NCBI GenBank assembly: GCA_029212785.1 | Contig: JARGOG010000001.1 | Location: forward strand, 46,658-110,657 | Direction: 5' to 3' | Source of the DNA: Thalassobaculaceae bacterium | Lineage (GTDB): Bacteria > Pseudomonadota > Alphaproteobacteria > Thalassobaculales > Thalassobaculaceae | Length of the DNA stretch: 64,000 nucleotides | Shown here: in pieces, positions 16,950-25,574 of the stretch | Numbering within the stretch: the first letter of the stretch is position 1 | Layout of the letters: each line of letters opens with the position of its first letter | Notes under the pieces: model-generated | Seen by the model: the letters and a program-made list of their open reading frames with translations, nothing else | Databases searched by the model: none | Told to the model about the DNA's origin: nothing | Made by a program: the position numbers and the translations under genes

Positions 16950-18086
16950 ATGACCGCGACCGAGGGTTCCCGTACCGCATCGCCGCTGAGCGCGGTGGAC
17001 CGCAAGGACATGCGCGACCGCGGCGGCGACGCCCAGCCGATGCTGATCGCCCGCGAACTGAAGAAGCACTTCCCGATCACCGGCGGGGTCCTCAATCGGC
17101 CGGTCGGCCATGTCCGGGCGGTGGACGGCGTCAGCTTCACCGTGATGAAGGGCGAGACGCTGGGTGTGGTCGGCGAGTCCGGCTGCGGCAAGTCGACCCT
17201 GGCCCGCCTGCTCATGCACCTGATCGTGCCGGACTCGGGGGAACTGATTTTCGACGGCGACGCGGTCGGCGAAAGCGACGGGCTGTCGGTCCGCGACATG
17301 CGTCGGCTGATGCAGATGGTGTTCCAGGACAGCTATTCGTCCCTGAACCCGCGCATGCCGATCGAGGATTCGATCTCCTACGGCAAGAAGGTCCACGGCG
17401 CGAGCGAGGCCGAGGCCAAGGACGCGGCGCGCGAGTTGCTGACCAAGGTCGGGCTCGATCCGAACCTGTTCGGGCCGCGCTATCCGCACGAGCTGTCCGG
17501 CGGCCAGAAGCAGCGCGTCAACATCGCCCGCGCCTTGGTGCTGGAGCCACGGGTTGTCATTCTCGACGAGGCGGTCTCGGCGCTCGACAAGTCGGTCGAG
17601 GCCCAGGTTCTGAACCTGCTGCGCTACCTCAAGCAGCACTTCAACCTGACCTATGTGTTCATCTCCCACGACCTGAACGTCGTGCAATATGTCAGCGACC
17701 GCGTGCTGGTGATGTATCTCGGCGAGGTGGTCGAGATCGGGCCGGTCGACGAGATCTACGAGCGTCCCAAACACCCCTATACCCAGGCGCTGCTCGCCTC
17801 GCGTCTGTCGATGGACCCGGACGATCGAATCGAGGAACCGCCGCTGGTCGGTGATCCGCCGAACCCGATCAACCCGCCGTCCGGCTGCCGCTTCCGCACC
17901 CGCTGCAAGTTCGCGGAGAAGATCTGCGAGGTCGATAATCCGGTGCTTGGCGACTGGGCGACGGCGGACGCGCATGTCACCGCCTGTCATATGTTTGTCC
18001 CGCGCTCGGGCCATTCGATGGCGGTCTCCTCGGCATCGGGCTCCGCACCGGCGCCGTCCGGTACCGCCATGGCCGGCGGCGATTGA
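16950..18086 (+). CDS. Peptide-type ABC transporter ATPase, DppF type (1)
   Basis: A 378-residue ATPase. Walker A is GESGCGKST (about residue 75), the Q-loop VFQDSYSSLNPRM, signature LSGGQKQR, Walker B VVILDEAVSALD and switch ISHDL. A C-terminal oligopeptide-transporter extension with the cysteine cluster CRFRTRCKFAEKIC (about residue 315) may bind an iron-sulfur cluster, as in this family. Note Walker B reads DEAVSAL rather than the usual DEPTSAL. GAGGAG lies before the ATG at 16950; longer frames upstream overlap the permease gene. Works with the DppD-type ATPase to power uptake. Confidence 0.9.
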   Translation: MTATEGSRTASPLSAVDRKDMRDRGGDAQPMLIARELKKHFPITGGVLNRPVGHVRAVDGVSFTVMKGETLGVVGESGCGKSTLARLLMHLIVPDSGELIFDGDAVGESDGLSVRDMRRLMQMVFQDSYSSLNPRMPIEDSISYGKKVHGASEAEAKDAARELLTKVGLDPNLFGPRYPHELSGGQKQRVNIARALVLEPRVVILDEAVSALDKSVEAQVLNLLRYLKQHFNLTYVFISHDLNVVQYVSDRVLVMYLGEVVEIGPVDEIYERPKHPYTQALLASRLSMDPDDRIEEPPLVGDPPNPINPPSGCRFRTRCKFAEKICEVDNPVLGDWATADAHVTACHMFVPRSGHSMAVSSASGSAPAPSGTAMAGGD

Positions 18087-18103
18087 ACGGGGAGGGCAGA
18101 GCG

Positions 18104-19120
18104 ATGAGCAATTCCGGATCGACCCCGCTGGTCACCCTGAAGGACCTGAACGTCAAGTTCGTGACCCGCGAGACCACGGTGAACGCGGTCAACAACGTGA
18201 ACCTGACCCTGGATGCGGGCGAGGTGCTCTGCATCATCGGCGAGTCCGGGTCGGGCAAGAGCGTGAGCATGCGTGCGCTCATGCGCCTGCTGCCGGAACG
18301 CCGCACCCGGATCACCGGCACCATCGAGGTCGACGGCAGGGACGTGCTGTCCCTCAAGGGCAAGGACCTGTCCGACCTGCGCGGCGGCCTCGTCTCGATG
18401 ATCTTTCAGGAGCCGATGACCGCACTCGACCCGGTATACTCGGTCGGCCACCAGATCGCCGAGACCGTGCGCCGGCACGAGGGTTGCTCCTATGACAAGG
18501 GGATGGCGCGGGCGCTTGAGCTGCTGGAACTGGTGAAGGTTCCCTCGGCCGAACGGCGCCTGAAGGCGTTCCCGCATGAACTGTCCGGCGGCCTGCGCCA
18601 GCGCGCGATGATCGCCATGGCATTGTCCTGCCGCCCGAAGCTGCTGCTGGCCGACGAGCCGACCACCGCCCTCGACGCCACGGTGCAGATCCAGGTGCTG
18701 ATCCTGCTGCGCAAGATCCAGGCGGAGATGGGCATGGGCGTGATCTTCGTCACCCATGACCTCGGCGTGGCGGCGGAGATCGCCGACCGGGTGGCGGTCA
18801 TGTATGCCGGCCGCATCGTCGAGACCGGCACGGTGCGCGAGGTGCTCGGCAACCCCAAACACCCCTACACCAAAGGCATGCTGTCCTCGACCGTGCACGG
18901 CAACATGCGCGGCAAGGACATCGAGGCGATCCCGGGCAGCCCGCCGGACCTGCGCGCGTTGCCGCCCGGATGCGCCTTCGCGCCCCGCTGCCGCTATGCC
19001 GAGGCCGCCTGCACCGCGGCGCTGCCGCCGGAAGTGGTGTTCGACGCCGGCCGCATGGCCCGTTGCATCAAGGTCACGCCGGAAAGTGCGCGGGAACAGG
19101 AACTCGTGCCCGCCGAATAA
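18104..19120 (+). CDS. Peptide-type ABC transporter ATPase, DppD type (1)
   Basis: A 338-residue ATPase with Walker A GESGSGKSV (the last residue of the motif is Val after Ser, as in many DppD proteins), Q-loop IFQEPMTALDPVY, signature LSGGLRQR, Walker [13 protein letters not shown] and switch VTHDL. The C-terminal cysteine segment CAFAPRCRYAEAAC matches the DppD extension. The ATG at 18104 has GGGAGG upstream. It begins 17 bases after the DppF-type gene and precedes the hydrolase gene by 56 bases. Confidence 0.9.
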   Translation: MSNSGSTPLVTLKDLNVKFVTRETTVNAVNNVNLTLDAGEVLCIIGESGSGKSVSMRALMRLLPERRTRITGTIEVDGRDVLSLKGKDLSDLRGGLVSMIFQEPMTALDPVYSVGHQIAETVRRHEGCSYDKGMARALELLELVKVPSAERRLKAFPHELSGGLRQRAMIAMALSCRPKLLLADEPTTALDATVQIQVLILLRKIQAEMGMGVIFVTHDLGVAAEIADRVAVMYAGRIVETGTVREVLGNPKHPYTKGMLSSTVHGNMRGKDIEAIPGSPPDLRALPPGCAFAPRCRYAEAACTAALPPEVVFDAGRMARCIKVTPESAREQELVPAE

Positions 19121-19176
19121 CCTGCACACCAGTGACTCCACCCCCGCCAAGAACCGCTCTCGCCAGGGAGGCTGCA

Positions 19177-19890
19177 ATGATGAACAAGACCGACATTTCC
19201 CAGCGCGTCGTCGATTTCGTGACGGCGCGTCTCGGGACACCGCACCCGCACGCCAATCTCGATCCGTCGAAGACCGCGCTGATCGTGATCGATCTGCAGA
19301 ACGGCTTCATGATGGACGACGTCGCCCATGCGCTCTGCGTCCAGGCACGGGACATCGTACCGAACGTGAACCGGCTCGCCGAGGCGGTACGCGAGACCGG
19401 CGGGCAGGTCTACTGGATCCAGAACACCCATGACGCGGACTGCATGGAGACCTGGTCGAACCTGCATGCGATGACCCCGCCGGCCAAGGTCGCCAAGCGG
19501 ATCGAGTCGATGTCGCCGGGCGGCCTCGGGCACCAACTCTGGGCCGAACTCGATGTGAAGGACGGCGACCGAAAGGTTCTCAAGAACCGCTACTCGGCCT
19601 TTGTCGAGGGCTCGTCCGACCTGCACGAGATCCTGAAGGCCGAGGGCATCGACACGCTGCTGATCACCGGCACGCTGACGAATGTGTGCTGCGAATCCTC
19701 GGCGCGGGACGCGATGATGCTGAACTACAACGTGGTCATGGTGACCGACGGCAACGCCGCCATCACCGATATCGAGCACAACTCGGCGCTGACCAATTTC
19801 TACCTGACCTTCGGCGACATCTTCAGCACCGACGAACTTGTGGAGATCCTGCACAAGAACACAACCGCCGCCACGGTGGCCGCCGAATGA
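19177..19890 (+). CDS. Isochorismatase-like cysteine hydrolase (biuret/ureidoacrylate hydrolase type)
   Basis: A 237-residue cytoplasmic hydrolase of the isochorismatase-like superfamily. The catalytic triad is visible: D39 in VIDLQNGF, K136 in LKNRYSAF and C171 in TNVCCESSARDA. The NRYSAF segment after the lysine is typical of the RutB/biuret-hydrolase branch, which cleaves amide or ureide bonds through a cysteine thioester. GGGAGG precedes two adjacent ATG codons; the first (19177) is used here. Its stop overlaps the next start (ATGA). Being inside an importer operon controlled with AtzE-like amidases, it probably takes one step of the same amide pathway. Exact substrate cannot be assigned. 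Confidence 0.82.
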   Translation: MMNKTDISQRVVDFVTARLGTPHPHANLDPSKTALIVIDLQNGFMMDDVAHALCVQARDIVPNVNRLAEAVRETGGQVYWIQNTHDADCMETWSNLHAMTPPAKVAKRIESMSPGGLGHQLWAELDVKDGDRKVLKNRYSAFVEGSSDLHEILKAEGIDTLLITGTLTNVCCESSARDAMMLNYNVVMVTDGNAAITDIEHNSALTNFYLTFGDIFSTDELVEILHKNTTAATVAAE

Positions 19891-20885
19891 GCAAGCCCAA
19901 GGTCGCAGTGATCGGCACCGGCGGCACCATCGCGTCGATCGGCAAGGGACCCCTCGACATCCTCGACTACGGAGCCAACAACTCCATGCTCGAGGTCGAT
20001 AAGATCGTCGAGCTGTTCCCCGAAGTGCATCTGGTCGCCGACGTGCTGGTGGTGCCGTTCCGCGCCATTCCCAGTCCGTCCATGGGCTTCGCCGAATGGA
20101 AGGAACTGGTGCTGAAGATCGACGCGGTGGCGGCGGCCAATCCGGATCTCGCCGGATTTGTGGTCACCCACGGCACCGCGTCGCTGGAGGAGACCGCCTA
20201 TGTGCTGCACCTCACGGTCAAGACCGACCTGCCGGTGGTGGTGATCGGCTCGCAGCGCCCGTCGAGCGCATTGTCGACCGATGCCGGGTTCAACCTGGTC
20301 AACGGCATCCGCACGGCCGCCAGCCCGCAGGCGAGGGGCATGGGCGTGATGACCCTGCTCAACGACGAGATCCAATGCGCCCGCGAGGTCACCAAGACCT
20401 CGACCTATCGGATGCAGACCTTCCGCAGCCCGGATTTCGGCTGCCTCGGCCATGCCGACGGGGACGCGGTGGCGTTCTACCGCAAGCCGCTGCGCCGCCA
20501 CGCGCCCGATACCGAGTTCGACATTCGGGCGATGGAAAGCCTGCCGCGGGTCGACATCGTCTATGCCTATTGTGGCTCCGACGGGACCGCCGCCCGTGCT
20601 TTCGTCGAGGCCGGAGCGAAGGGCATCGTGTCGGCCGGTTTCGCGCCGGGCTTCTGCGGGCCGGGCGACGAGGCGCCGCTGAAGGAGGCGGTGGAGAAGG
20701 GGATCGTCGTCGTCCAGTCCTCCCGGGCCGGCAGCGGGCGCACCTTCAAGAGCACCAAGCTGGCCGAGAACGGCTTTCTGATCGCCGACAACCTCAACCC
20801 GCAGAAGGCCCGTATCCTACTGGCCTTCGCGCTGGCGGTGACGGACGATCCCGTGGAGATCGAACGGATCTTCGCCACCTACTGA
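19887..20885 (+). CDS. Asparaginase family amidohydrolase with altered active site
   Basis: A 332-residue enzyme of the bacterial L-asparaginase family. The first catalytic threonine is in TGGTIAS (T14), and the second motif reads THGTASLEETAY, with T97. In known asparaginases this motif is HGTDT, and the Asp next to Thr is a catalytic residue; here it is Ala98. The lysine of the third site appears present in EVTKTSTYRMQTFRS. The ATG overlaps the previous stop. No signal peptide is seen, so it acts in the cytoplasm. The fold is clear, but the missing Asp suggests a different amide substrate or lower asparaginase activity. Confidence 0.82.
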   Translation: MSKPKVAVIGTGGTIASIGKGPLDILDYGANNSMLEVDKIVELFPEVHLVADVLVVPFRAIPSPSMGFAEWKELVLKIDAVAAANPDLAGFVVTHGTASLEETAYVLHLTVKTDLPVVVIGSQRPSSALSTDAGFNLVNGIRTAASPQARGMGVMTLLNDEIQCAREVTKTSTYRMQTFRSPDFGCLGHADGDAVAFYRKPLRRHAPDTEFDIRAMESLPRVDIVYAYCGSDGTAARAFVEAGAKGIVSAGFAPGFCGPGDEAPLKEAVEKGIVVVQSSRAGSGRTFKSTKLAENGFLIADNLNPQKARILLAFALAVTDDPVEIERIFATY

Positions 20886-20898
20886 TGGAGTCCCCGGA

Positions 20899-21804
20899 AT
20901 GGCGACCGCCGTTCCCCCTGTCCCCTCGGACAGGGTCGAACCGGATGGCCGGCGCGGCATCCTGCTGATGCTGGTCGGCCTTCTGCTGTTCTCGATCCTG
21001 AACGGCGTGGTCAAGGCGCAGACCGAGTTGTTCCCGGTCGTGCAGATCATGTTCTTCCGCAACTTCTTCGCCATGGCGCCGCTCGCCGTGGTGATCCTGT
21101 GGGTCGCGCGGCCGGGGGTGCTGAAGACCCGGCTGCCGCACTGGCATCTGCTGCATGCCGTGATCGTGTCCGGCGGCATCGGCCTGATCTTCGCCGGCTA
21201 CCAGCGGCTGCCGCTGGCGGATGCGACGGCGATCAACTTCGCCTCGCCGCTGATCATCACCGCGTTGTCGGTCCCGCTGCTGGGGGAGCGGGTCGGCTGG
21301 GTGAAATGGGCGGCGGTCGCGGTCGGCTTCGCCGGGGTGATGTTCATGGTGCAGCCGGGGGGCGACGTGGTTCGCGCCGGCGCCCTGTTCAGCCTGGCCG
21401 GCACGGTGCTGACCGCCTGCGGCACGCTCGCCGCCCGGCATCTCAGCAAGCACGACAGCACCATGACCATCGTCTTCCTGTTCATGGCTCTGTCCTCGGC
21501 CATGGTGGCGCCGTTCGTGGTCGCGGTCTGGGTGACGCCGACGCCGCTGCAGCTCGCCGGGTTGGTGGCCATGGGGCTGGCATCGGGCGGCGCGCAGTAC
21601 ATGACCACCCGGGCGCTCTATCACGCGCCGGCCGCCACCATCGCGCCGATGAACTACTCGAAGATGATCTGGGCCCTGCTGATCGGCTTCTTCGCCTTCG
21701 GCGACTGGCCGGGGCCGGTGGTGCTGGCGGGCTCGGCATTGGTGCTCGCCAGCACCTGGGTCGTGTATCGCAGCGAAGGACGATCGCGGACGCTCAAGGC
21801 TTGA
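20899..21804 (+). CDS. EamA/DMT family transporter (1)
   Basis: A 301-residue protein with about ten hydrophobic segments arranged as two EamA repeats. LMLVGLLLFSILNGVVKAQ starts repeat one, and a second starts near LFSLAGTVLTACGTLAAR. It is 13 bases after the asparaginase-like gene, at the end of the importer operon, and its stop is only four bases from the end of the converging amidase 2 gene. EamA proteins usually export amino acids or other metabolites; here it could expel a product such as an amino acid. It resembles the EamA protein at 23579 in several segments (VVQIxxFR, YxxLPLADATA), suggesting paralogues. Confidence 0.82.
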   Translation: MATAVPPVPSDRVEPDGRRGILLMLVGLLLFSILNGVVKAQTELFPVVQIMFFRNFFAMAPLAVVILWVARPGVLKTRLPHWHLLHAVIVSGGIGLIFAGYQRLPLADATAINFASPLIITALSVPLLGERVGWVKWAAVAVGFAGVMFMVQPGGDVVRAGALFSLAGTVLTACGTLAARHLSKHDSTMTIVFLFMALSSAMVAPFVVAVWVTPTPLQLAGLVAMGLASGGAQYMTTRALYHAPAATIAPMNYSKMIWALLIGFFAFGDWPGPVVLAGSALVLASTWVVYRSEGRSRTLKA

Positions 21805-21808
21805 ACCG

Positions 21809-23230
21809 CTATTCGGCTGCCGTCGCGGTCTCCCGCACCAGAGCCGGCCGGCGGGACCGCCAGTCGGTGGCGGTCTCGTAGGCGGCGCCGACCTGAAACA
21901 CCGTGGCCTCGTCGAACGCCTTGCCGACGATCTGCATCGACAGCGGCAGGCCGTTGGTGTGGTAGCCGACGCACACGGACATGGCCGGATTGCCGGTGAC
22001 GTTGAACGGCTGGGTCATCAGGCCGGACATCTTCATCGGATCGTCCGGCACACCGTCGAATCGACCGGCGGTGACGACGGAGCAGGGGGCGATCAGTGCG
22101 TCATACCGGCCGAGGACGACGTTGTTCACCTCGATCGCCAGCTCGCGGCGCAGGCGCAGCGCTTCCACATAGTCGGAGCCGCGCACGAAGGCGCCGGCCA
22201 TCAGCCGCTCGCGGGTTGGGCGGCCATAGAGCTCCGGGCGCTCGATCAGGTCGTGCTCGTGGATCGCATAGCATTCCGGCAGCACGAGCAGGCGGCCGCA
22301 GGCCTGGTAAAGGTTGTAGGGTGAGAGCTGCACGGTTTCGACGCTCGCCCCGCTGGCGCGCAACACGTCGAGGGCGGCGTGGATCGCCTTGACCGCTTCC
22401 GGGTCGGCGGTGCCTTCCTCCTCGATCCAACTCTCGACGAAGCCGATCTTCATGCCGGCGACACCCTTGGAGAGGGACGCGGTGTAGTCGGTTACCGGAA
22501 CGTCGGCGGAGGCCGGGTCGAGCGGGTCGTAGCCGGCAATGATGTTCAGAGCGATCGCCGCGTCCTCGACGGTCCAGCTCAGCGGGCCGCAATGGTCCAT
22601 GGTGTAGGAGAGCGGGAACACGCCGCGCCGGCTGACCCGCCCGTAGGTCGGTTTCATGCCCACCGTGCCGCACAGCGCCGCCGGGCCACGGATCGATCCA
22701 CCGGTGTCGGAGCCGAGCGCCATGCGGGTGATCCCGGCGGCGACGGCAGCACCGGAGCCGGAGGATGAGCCGCCCGGGATATGGTCCAGGTTCCAGGGGT
22801 TGCGCGCCGGCGGAAAGAAGGTCTCCTCGGTCGGCCCGCCGGTGGCGAATTCGATGGTGGCGCATTTGCCGAGCATCACCGCGCCGCCGTCGAGCAGCAT
22901 CTGCACCGACCGGGCATTGGCGTCAGGCACGAACTCGGCGCGGACATGGGACTGGCAGGTCGTCAGCACGCCCTCGGTGTCGTAGATGTCCTTCACGCCG
23001 AACGGCACGCCGTGCATCGGGCCGAGGTCGGTGCCGGCGGCCAGCTCCTTCTCGGCGGCGGCGGCCCGCGCCAGCGCCAGTTCGGCGGTCACCGTATTGA
23101 AGCTGTGCAGACGGGCGTTGGTCGCCGATATCCGCGCGAGTGCGGCCTCGGTGACGGCGACCGGCGAGACCGAGCCGTCGCGGTAGCCGCGGCCAAGCTC
23201 GGCGATGGAGAGCTCCAGCGGATCGCTCAC
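21809..23230 (-). CDS. Amidase signature enzyme, AtzE-like (2)
   Basis: A 473-residue amidase-signature enzyme with the complete triad K80 (GVKDIYDT), S155 (GGSSSGS) and S179 (SDTGGSIR). It is closely related to the amidase at 11145 throughout, including the order and spacing of motifs and the shared GRVSRRGVFPLSYTMDHCG. Its ATG overlaps the TGA of the 74-residue small-subunit gene, repeating the layout of pair 1. The C-terminal half diverges more than the active-site half, as expected for duplicated enzymes with different substrates. A TTGGATACAA site lies upstream of the pair. Likely hydrolyses a small amide brought in by the adjacent importer. Confidence 0.85.
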   Translation of the reverse strand: MSDPLELSIAELGRGYRDGSVSPVAVTEAALARISATNARLHSFNTVTAELALARAAAAEKELAAGTDLGPMHGVPFGVKDIYDTEGVLTTCQSHVRAEFVPDANARSVQMLLDGGAVMLGKCATIEFATGGPTEETFFPPARNPWNLDHIPGGSSSGSGAAVAAGITRMALGSDTGGSIRGPAALCGTVGMKPTYGRVSRRGVFPLSYTMDHCGPLSWTVEDAAIALNIIAGYDPLDPASADVPVTDYTASLSKGVAGMKIGFVESWIEEEGTADPEAVKAIHAALDVLRASGASVETVQLSPYNLYQACGRLLVLPECYAIHEHDLIERPELYGRPTRERLMAGAFVRGSDYVEALRLRRELAIEVNNVVLGRYDALIAPCSVVTAGRFDGVPDDPMKMSGLMTQPFNVTGNPAMSVCVGYHTNGLPLSMQIVGKAFDEATVFQVGAAYETATDWRSRRPALVRETATAAE

Positions 23231-23451
23231 AGCGTCCCCCCTTCGCTGTCATCGGCGACCCGGGCGATCGTGGTCAGCGCGTAGGCATTCGACGGCTCGG
23301 CCGCCGCCGACCGTCGGGTGCGCACGATGTCGGTCCAGGCGGCGACCTGCCTGTAGGCATTGAACATGGTGGTGTCGCGGTCCTGCGGGATGCGCAGGCC
23401 GGCACGCTCGATCAGGCCGTCGTACTGACGGCGGAGTGCCGCATCGTCCAT
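23227..23451 (-). CDS. AtzG-like small amidase subunit (2)
   Basis: A 74-residue protein, start ATG 23449-23451 with AGGGAGA just upstream. It is directly coupled to amidase 2 by a four-base overlap. Like the small protein at 12560 it is predicted helical, has an arginine-rich middle (VRTRRSAAAEPSN) and an acidic tail, and is of the size of GatC-like AtzG. Residue identity between the two small proteins is low outside the short aromatic/EP positions, so the family assignment rests mainly on gene order and size. Confidence 0.6.
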   Translation of the reverse strand: MDDAALRRQYDGLIERAGLRIPQDRDTTMFNAYRQVAAWTDIVRTRRSAAAEPSNAYALTTIARVADDSEGGTL

Positions 23452-23534
23452 GATATGTCTCCCTGAAGGCCGGCGCGGCGCCGTTGCGCGCACGTCGATG
23501 ATCCCTACGGAAAATACGGTAGACTCGGCTTGAA

Positions 23535-23544
23535 TTGGATACAA
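23535..23544 (+). promoter_or_regulatory. TTGGATACAA motif, candidate GntR operator (site 3)
   Basis: Within TTGGATACAATTCGGAA, identical over 17 bases to site 1. It lies 84 bases upstream of the small-subunit gene of amidase pair 2 and is followed at once by another inverted repeat, TTCGG / CCGAA around an eight-base AT spacer (23546-23563). Confidence 0.58.
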
Positions 23545-23578
23545 TTCGGAAAATATACCGAAATTGAGTTCCGTGGCG

Positions 23579-24640
23579 TCAGTTCTCGCCGTCCGCCTTC
23601 TGCGTCGCTGCGGCCCGGCGTTCGGCGCGCACGGTATAGAACGACGTGGCGCAGATCAGGCCGGCACCGACCAGGGTCGTGACGTCCGGCACTTCCAGGA
23701 AGATGACGAAGCCGATCAGCGTGGCGAAGACCAGCCGCGAATAGTCCATCGGCGCCACCGCGGAGGCTTCTCCGGCCCGAAAACCCTGGATATTGCAGAG
23801 CTGGCCGACAACCGACAGCAGGCCGATCGCGAACATGATGCCCCATTGCTCCAGCGTCGGCGTGACCCAGAAATAGACCGCCGGCGGGATCATCAGGATG
23901 CCGACCATGATCGCTTGATAGCTCAGGATCGTGACCGGGCGGTCGTATTGGGAGACCTTGCGGATGATCACCATCACCGTGGCCGCCGCCGCGGCGCCGG
24001 CAACCGCCAGGATCGAGTAGATGTTCAGACCCCCGGCATCGGGCTTGACCATCACCAGGACGCCGATGAAACCGAGCAGTACGGCGAACCAGCGCCGAGG
24101 TCCCGCAACCTCGTGCAGGAAGATCAGCGCCAGCACGGCGACGAACAGACTTTTAGCGAAGCTCAGCGCGGTCGCCTCGGCGAGCGGGAGGTGGACGAAG
24201 GCGGTGAAGCCGCAGGTCATGGCGATCACCGCCATGCACACCCGCGCCAGATGCAGCGGCAAGTGCCGAGTCTTCAGGATGCCGGGATAGCCGGCGATCA
24301 GGACTGGGAGGACCGTGACGGTCATGGTCACCTGGCGGAACAGCAGAATCTGGACCACCGGAATTGTATCACCAATCTCCTTGATCAGCGCCGTCATCAT
24401 CGTGAAGAAGAAACCGGCGACCACCACCCAGATCGCACCGCGCGCATTCGGCGGCAAGGCGTCGAACGCCGCTCTGCCCGGCGCGGAGGTGCGGTCGAAT
24501 CTGGCTCTCAAAACATTGAAAGGATGTAGAAATCGAGAAGAGAGGCTGGGGTCTAGCGGGGCGTCGACCTGGGGTTCGCTTGACACTTGAGAGTGCTTTC
24601 TCGCGGGTGAACCGGCATCCCGGTCAGGTTCCCTATGCAT
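23579..24640 (-). CDS. EamA/DMT family transporter (2)
   Basis: About 353 residues from the ATG at 24638-24640; roughly the first 65 residues are hydrophilic and the rest has about ten membrane segments in two EamA repeats (AIWVVVAGFFFTMMTALIKE; then IYSILAVAGAAAAATVMVII). The N-terminal extension is longer than usual, and no good ribosome site precedes the ATG, so the true start may be further inside, for example a GTG near 24583. It is on the same strand as amidase pair 2 and could be in that transcript, but a motif-bearing 127-base gap separates them. Role: probable metabolite or drug exporter, substrate unknown. Confidence 0.75.
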   Translation of the reverse strand: MHREPDRDAGSPARKHSQVSSEPQVDAPLDPSLSSRFLHPFNVLRARFDRTSAPGRAAFDALPPNARGAIWVVVAGFFFTMMTALIKEIGDTIPVVQILLFRQVTMTVTVLPVLIAGYPGILKTRHLPLHLARVCMAVIAMTCGFTAFVHLPLAEATALSFAKSLFVAVLALIFLHEVAGPRRWFAVLLGFIGVLVMVKPDAGGLNIYSILAVAGAAAAATVMVIIRKVSQYDRPVTILSYQAIMVGILMIPPAVYFWVTPTLEQWGIMFAIGLLSVVGQLCNIQGFRAGEASAVAPMDYSRLVFATLIGFVIFLEVPDVTTLVGAGLICATSFYTVRAERRAAATQKADGEN

Positions 24641-24654
24641 GCTCCCATCGGCTA

Positions 24655-24664
24655 TTGGATGCAA
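24655..24664 (+). promoter_or_regulatory. TTGGATGCAA motif, candidate GntR operator (site 4)
   Basis: One base different from the TTGGATACAA core of sites 1-3. It is located between the divergent EamA (2) and GntR genes, 74 bases before the GntR start, a position expected for autoregulation. Confidence 0.45.
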
Positions 24665-24737
24665 TACGCCTTGACGGAAAGAGTGTGAACGCTACCTAAC
24701 GCGGATCGGAAATGGTATACACCTGCGGGTCGGCACA

Positions 24738-25571
24738 ATGACCGATACGCGGCGATATCGGGTCGGGCGGAGCAGCGCGCGACCGCGAATGGCGCCGCGG
24801 AGAACGCAAGAATGGGGTCGCCGGAGACGGACGGCCCTCGGTTTGGGGACGAAGCTGCCAATGGCAACACGCGGACAGTCTGTCGCCCGCATTCTGCGGG
24901 ACGGCGTGCTTGACGGGACCTACAAGCCCGGCGCGCGCATGAACGAGGTCGATATCTCCAACACGCTGGGGGTGTCGCGCACGCCGGTGCGCGGTGCGCT
25001 CGGGGTGCTGGCGGCCGAGGGGCTGCTCGACTACGTGCCGAACAGCGGCTACGTGGTGCGACGCTATACCGTGCAGGATGTCGAGGATGTCTATGCTGCG
25101 CGCTCGGTGCTCGAGGGGCTGGCGGCGCGCACGGTGGCGGAGCGCGGCCTGCCCGACCACAGTCGCGGCGTGCTGCACAAGGTGCTGTCGGAAACCCAGG
25201 CGCTGTGCGACGTCCAGGATTGGACCGACGAGACCCGCGACACCTGGGCGAGTCTGAACGAGGCGTTTCACGAGGCGATCTTCGAGGCGGCGGACAACCG
25301 GCATCTGCGCGAACTGATCGCCAAGTCCCGCTCGATCCCCCAACTGCTGGCGGTGAAGTTCCGCTGGCACGACCTCGACACCCTGGTCGAGTCCTATTCC
25401 GACCACCTTGAGATCTTCGAGGCGATCGCCGACCGTCAGGGCGCCCGGGCCGAATATCTGGCACGCGAGCATGTCTATCGCGCCGGGCGGCGGCTGATCG
25501 CCAACTGGCGCCGCTTCGAAACCCCGAGCCCGGTGAAGCGCCCGGCCCGCCGGGTACCGCACGCGGCCTGA
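24738..25571 (+). CDS. GntR family regulator, FCD subfamily
   Basis: Up to 277 residues from the ATG at 24738; the first 40 are Arg-rich and not conserved-looking, so the start may instead be ATG 24789 or 24861 (MATRGQSVARIL). The winged helix is visible in NTLGVSRTPVRGALGVLAAEGLL and the C-terminal FCD effector domain in VYAARSVLEGLAARTVAE, followed by NEAFHEAIFEAADNRHL with the usual metal-binding His region. It is the only GntR gene in the window and closes the amide island, and motif TTGGATACAA occurs before each unit there; I infer it is the regulator of those units. Confidence 0.85.
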   Translation: MTDTRRYRVGRSSARPRMAPRRTQEWGRRRRTALGLGTKLPMATRGQSVARILRDGVLDGTYKPGARMNEVDISNTLGVSRTPVRGALGVLAAEGLLDYVPNSGYVVRRYTVQDVEDVYAARSVLEGLAARTVAERGLPDHSRGVLHKVLSETQALCDVQDWTDETRDTWASLNEAFHEAIFEAADNRHLRELIAKSRSIPQLLAVKFRWHDLDTLVESYSDHLEIFEAIADRQGARAEYLAREHVYRAGRRLIANWRRFETPSPVKRPARRVPHAA

Positions 25572-25574
25572 CCG

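Noticed and set aside
14947..16980. A 677-codon minus-strand frame opposite the permease genes
   Set aside because: Charge-repetitive shadow composition, no domain, fully antisense to conserved permeases.
24364..24375. TTGTATCACCAA, a partial GntR motif
   Set aside because: Has two extra bases and lies within the EamA (2) coding region.
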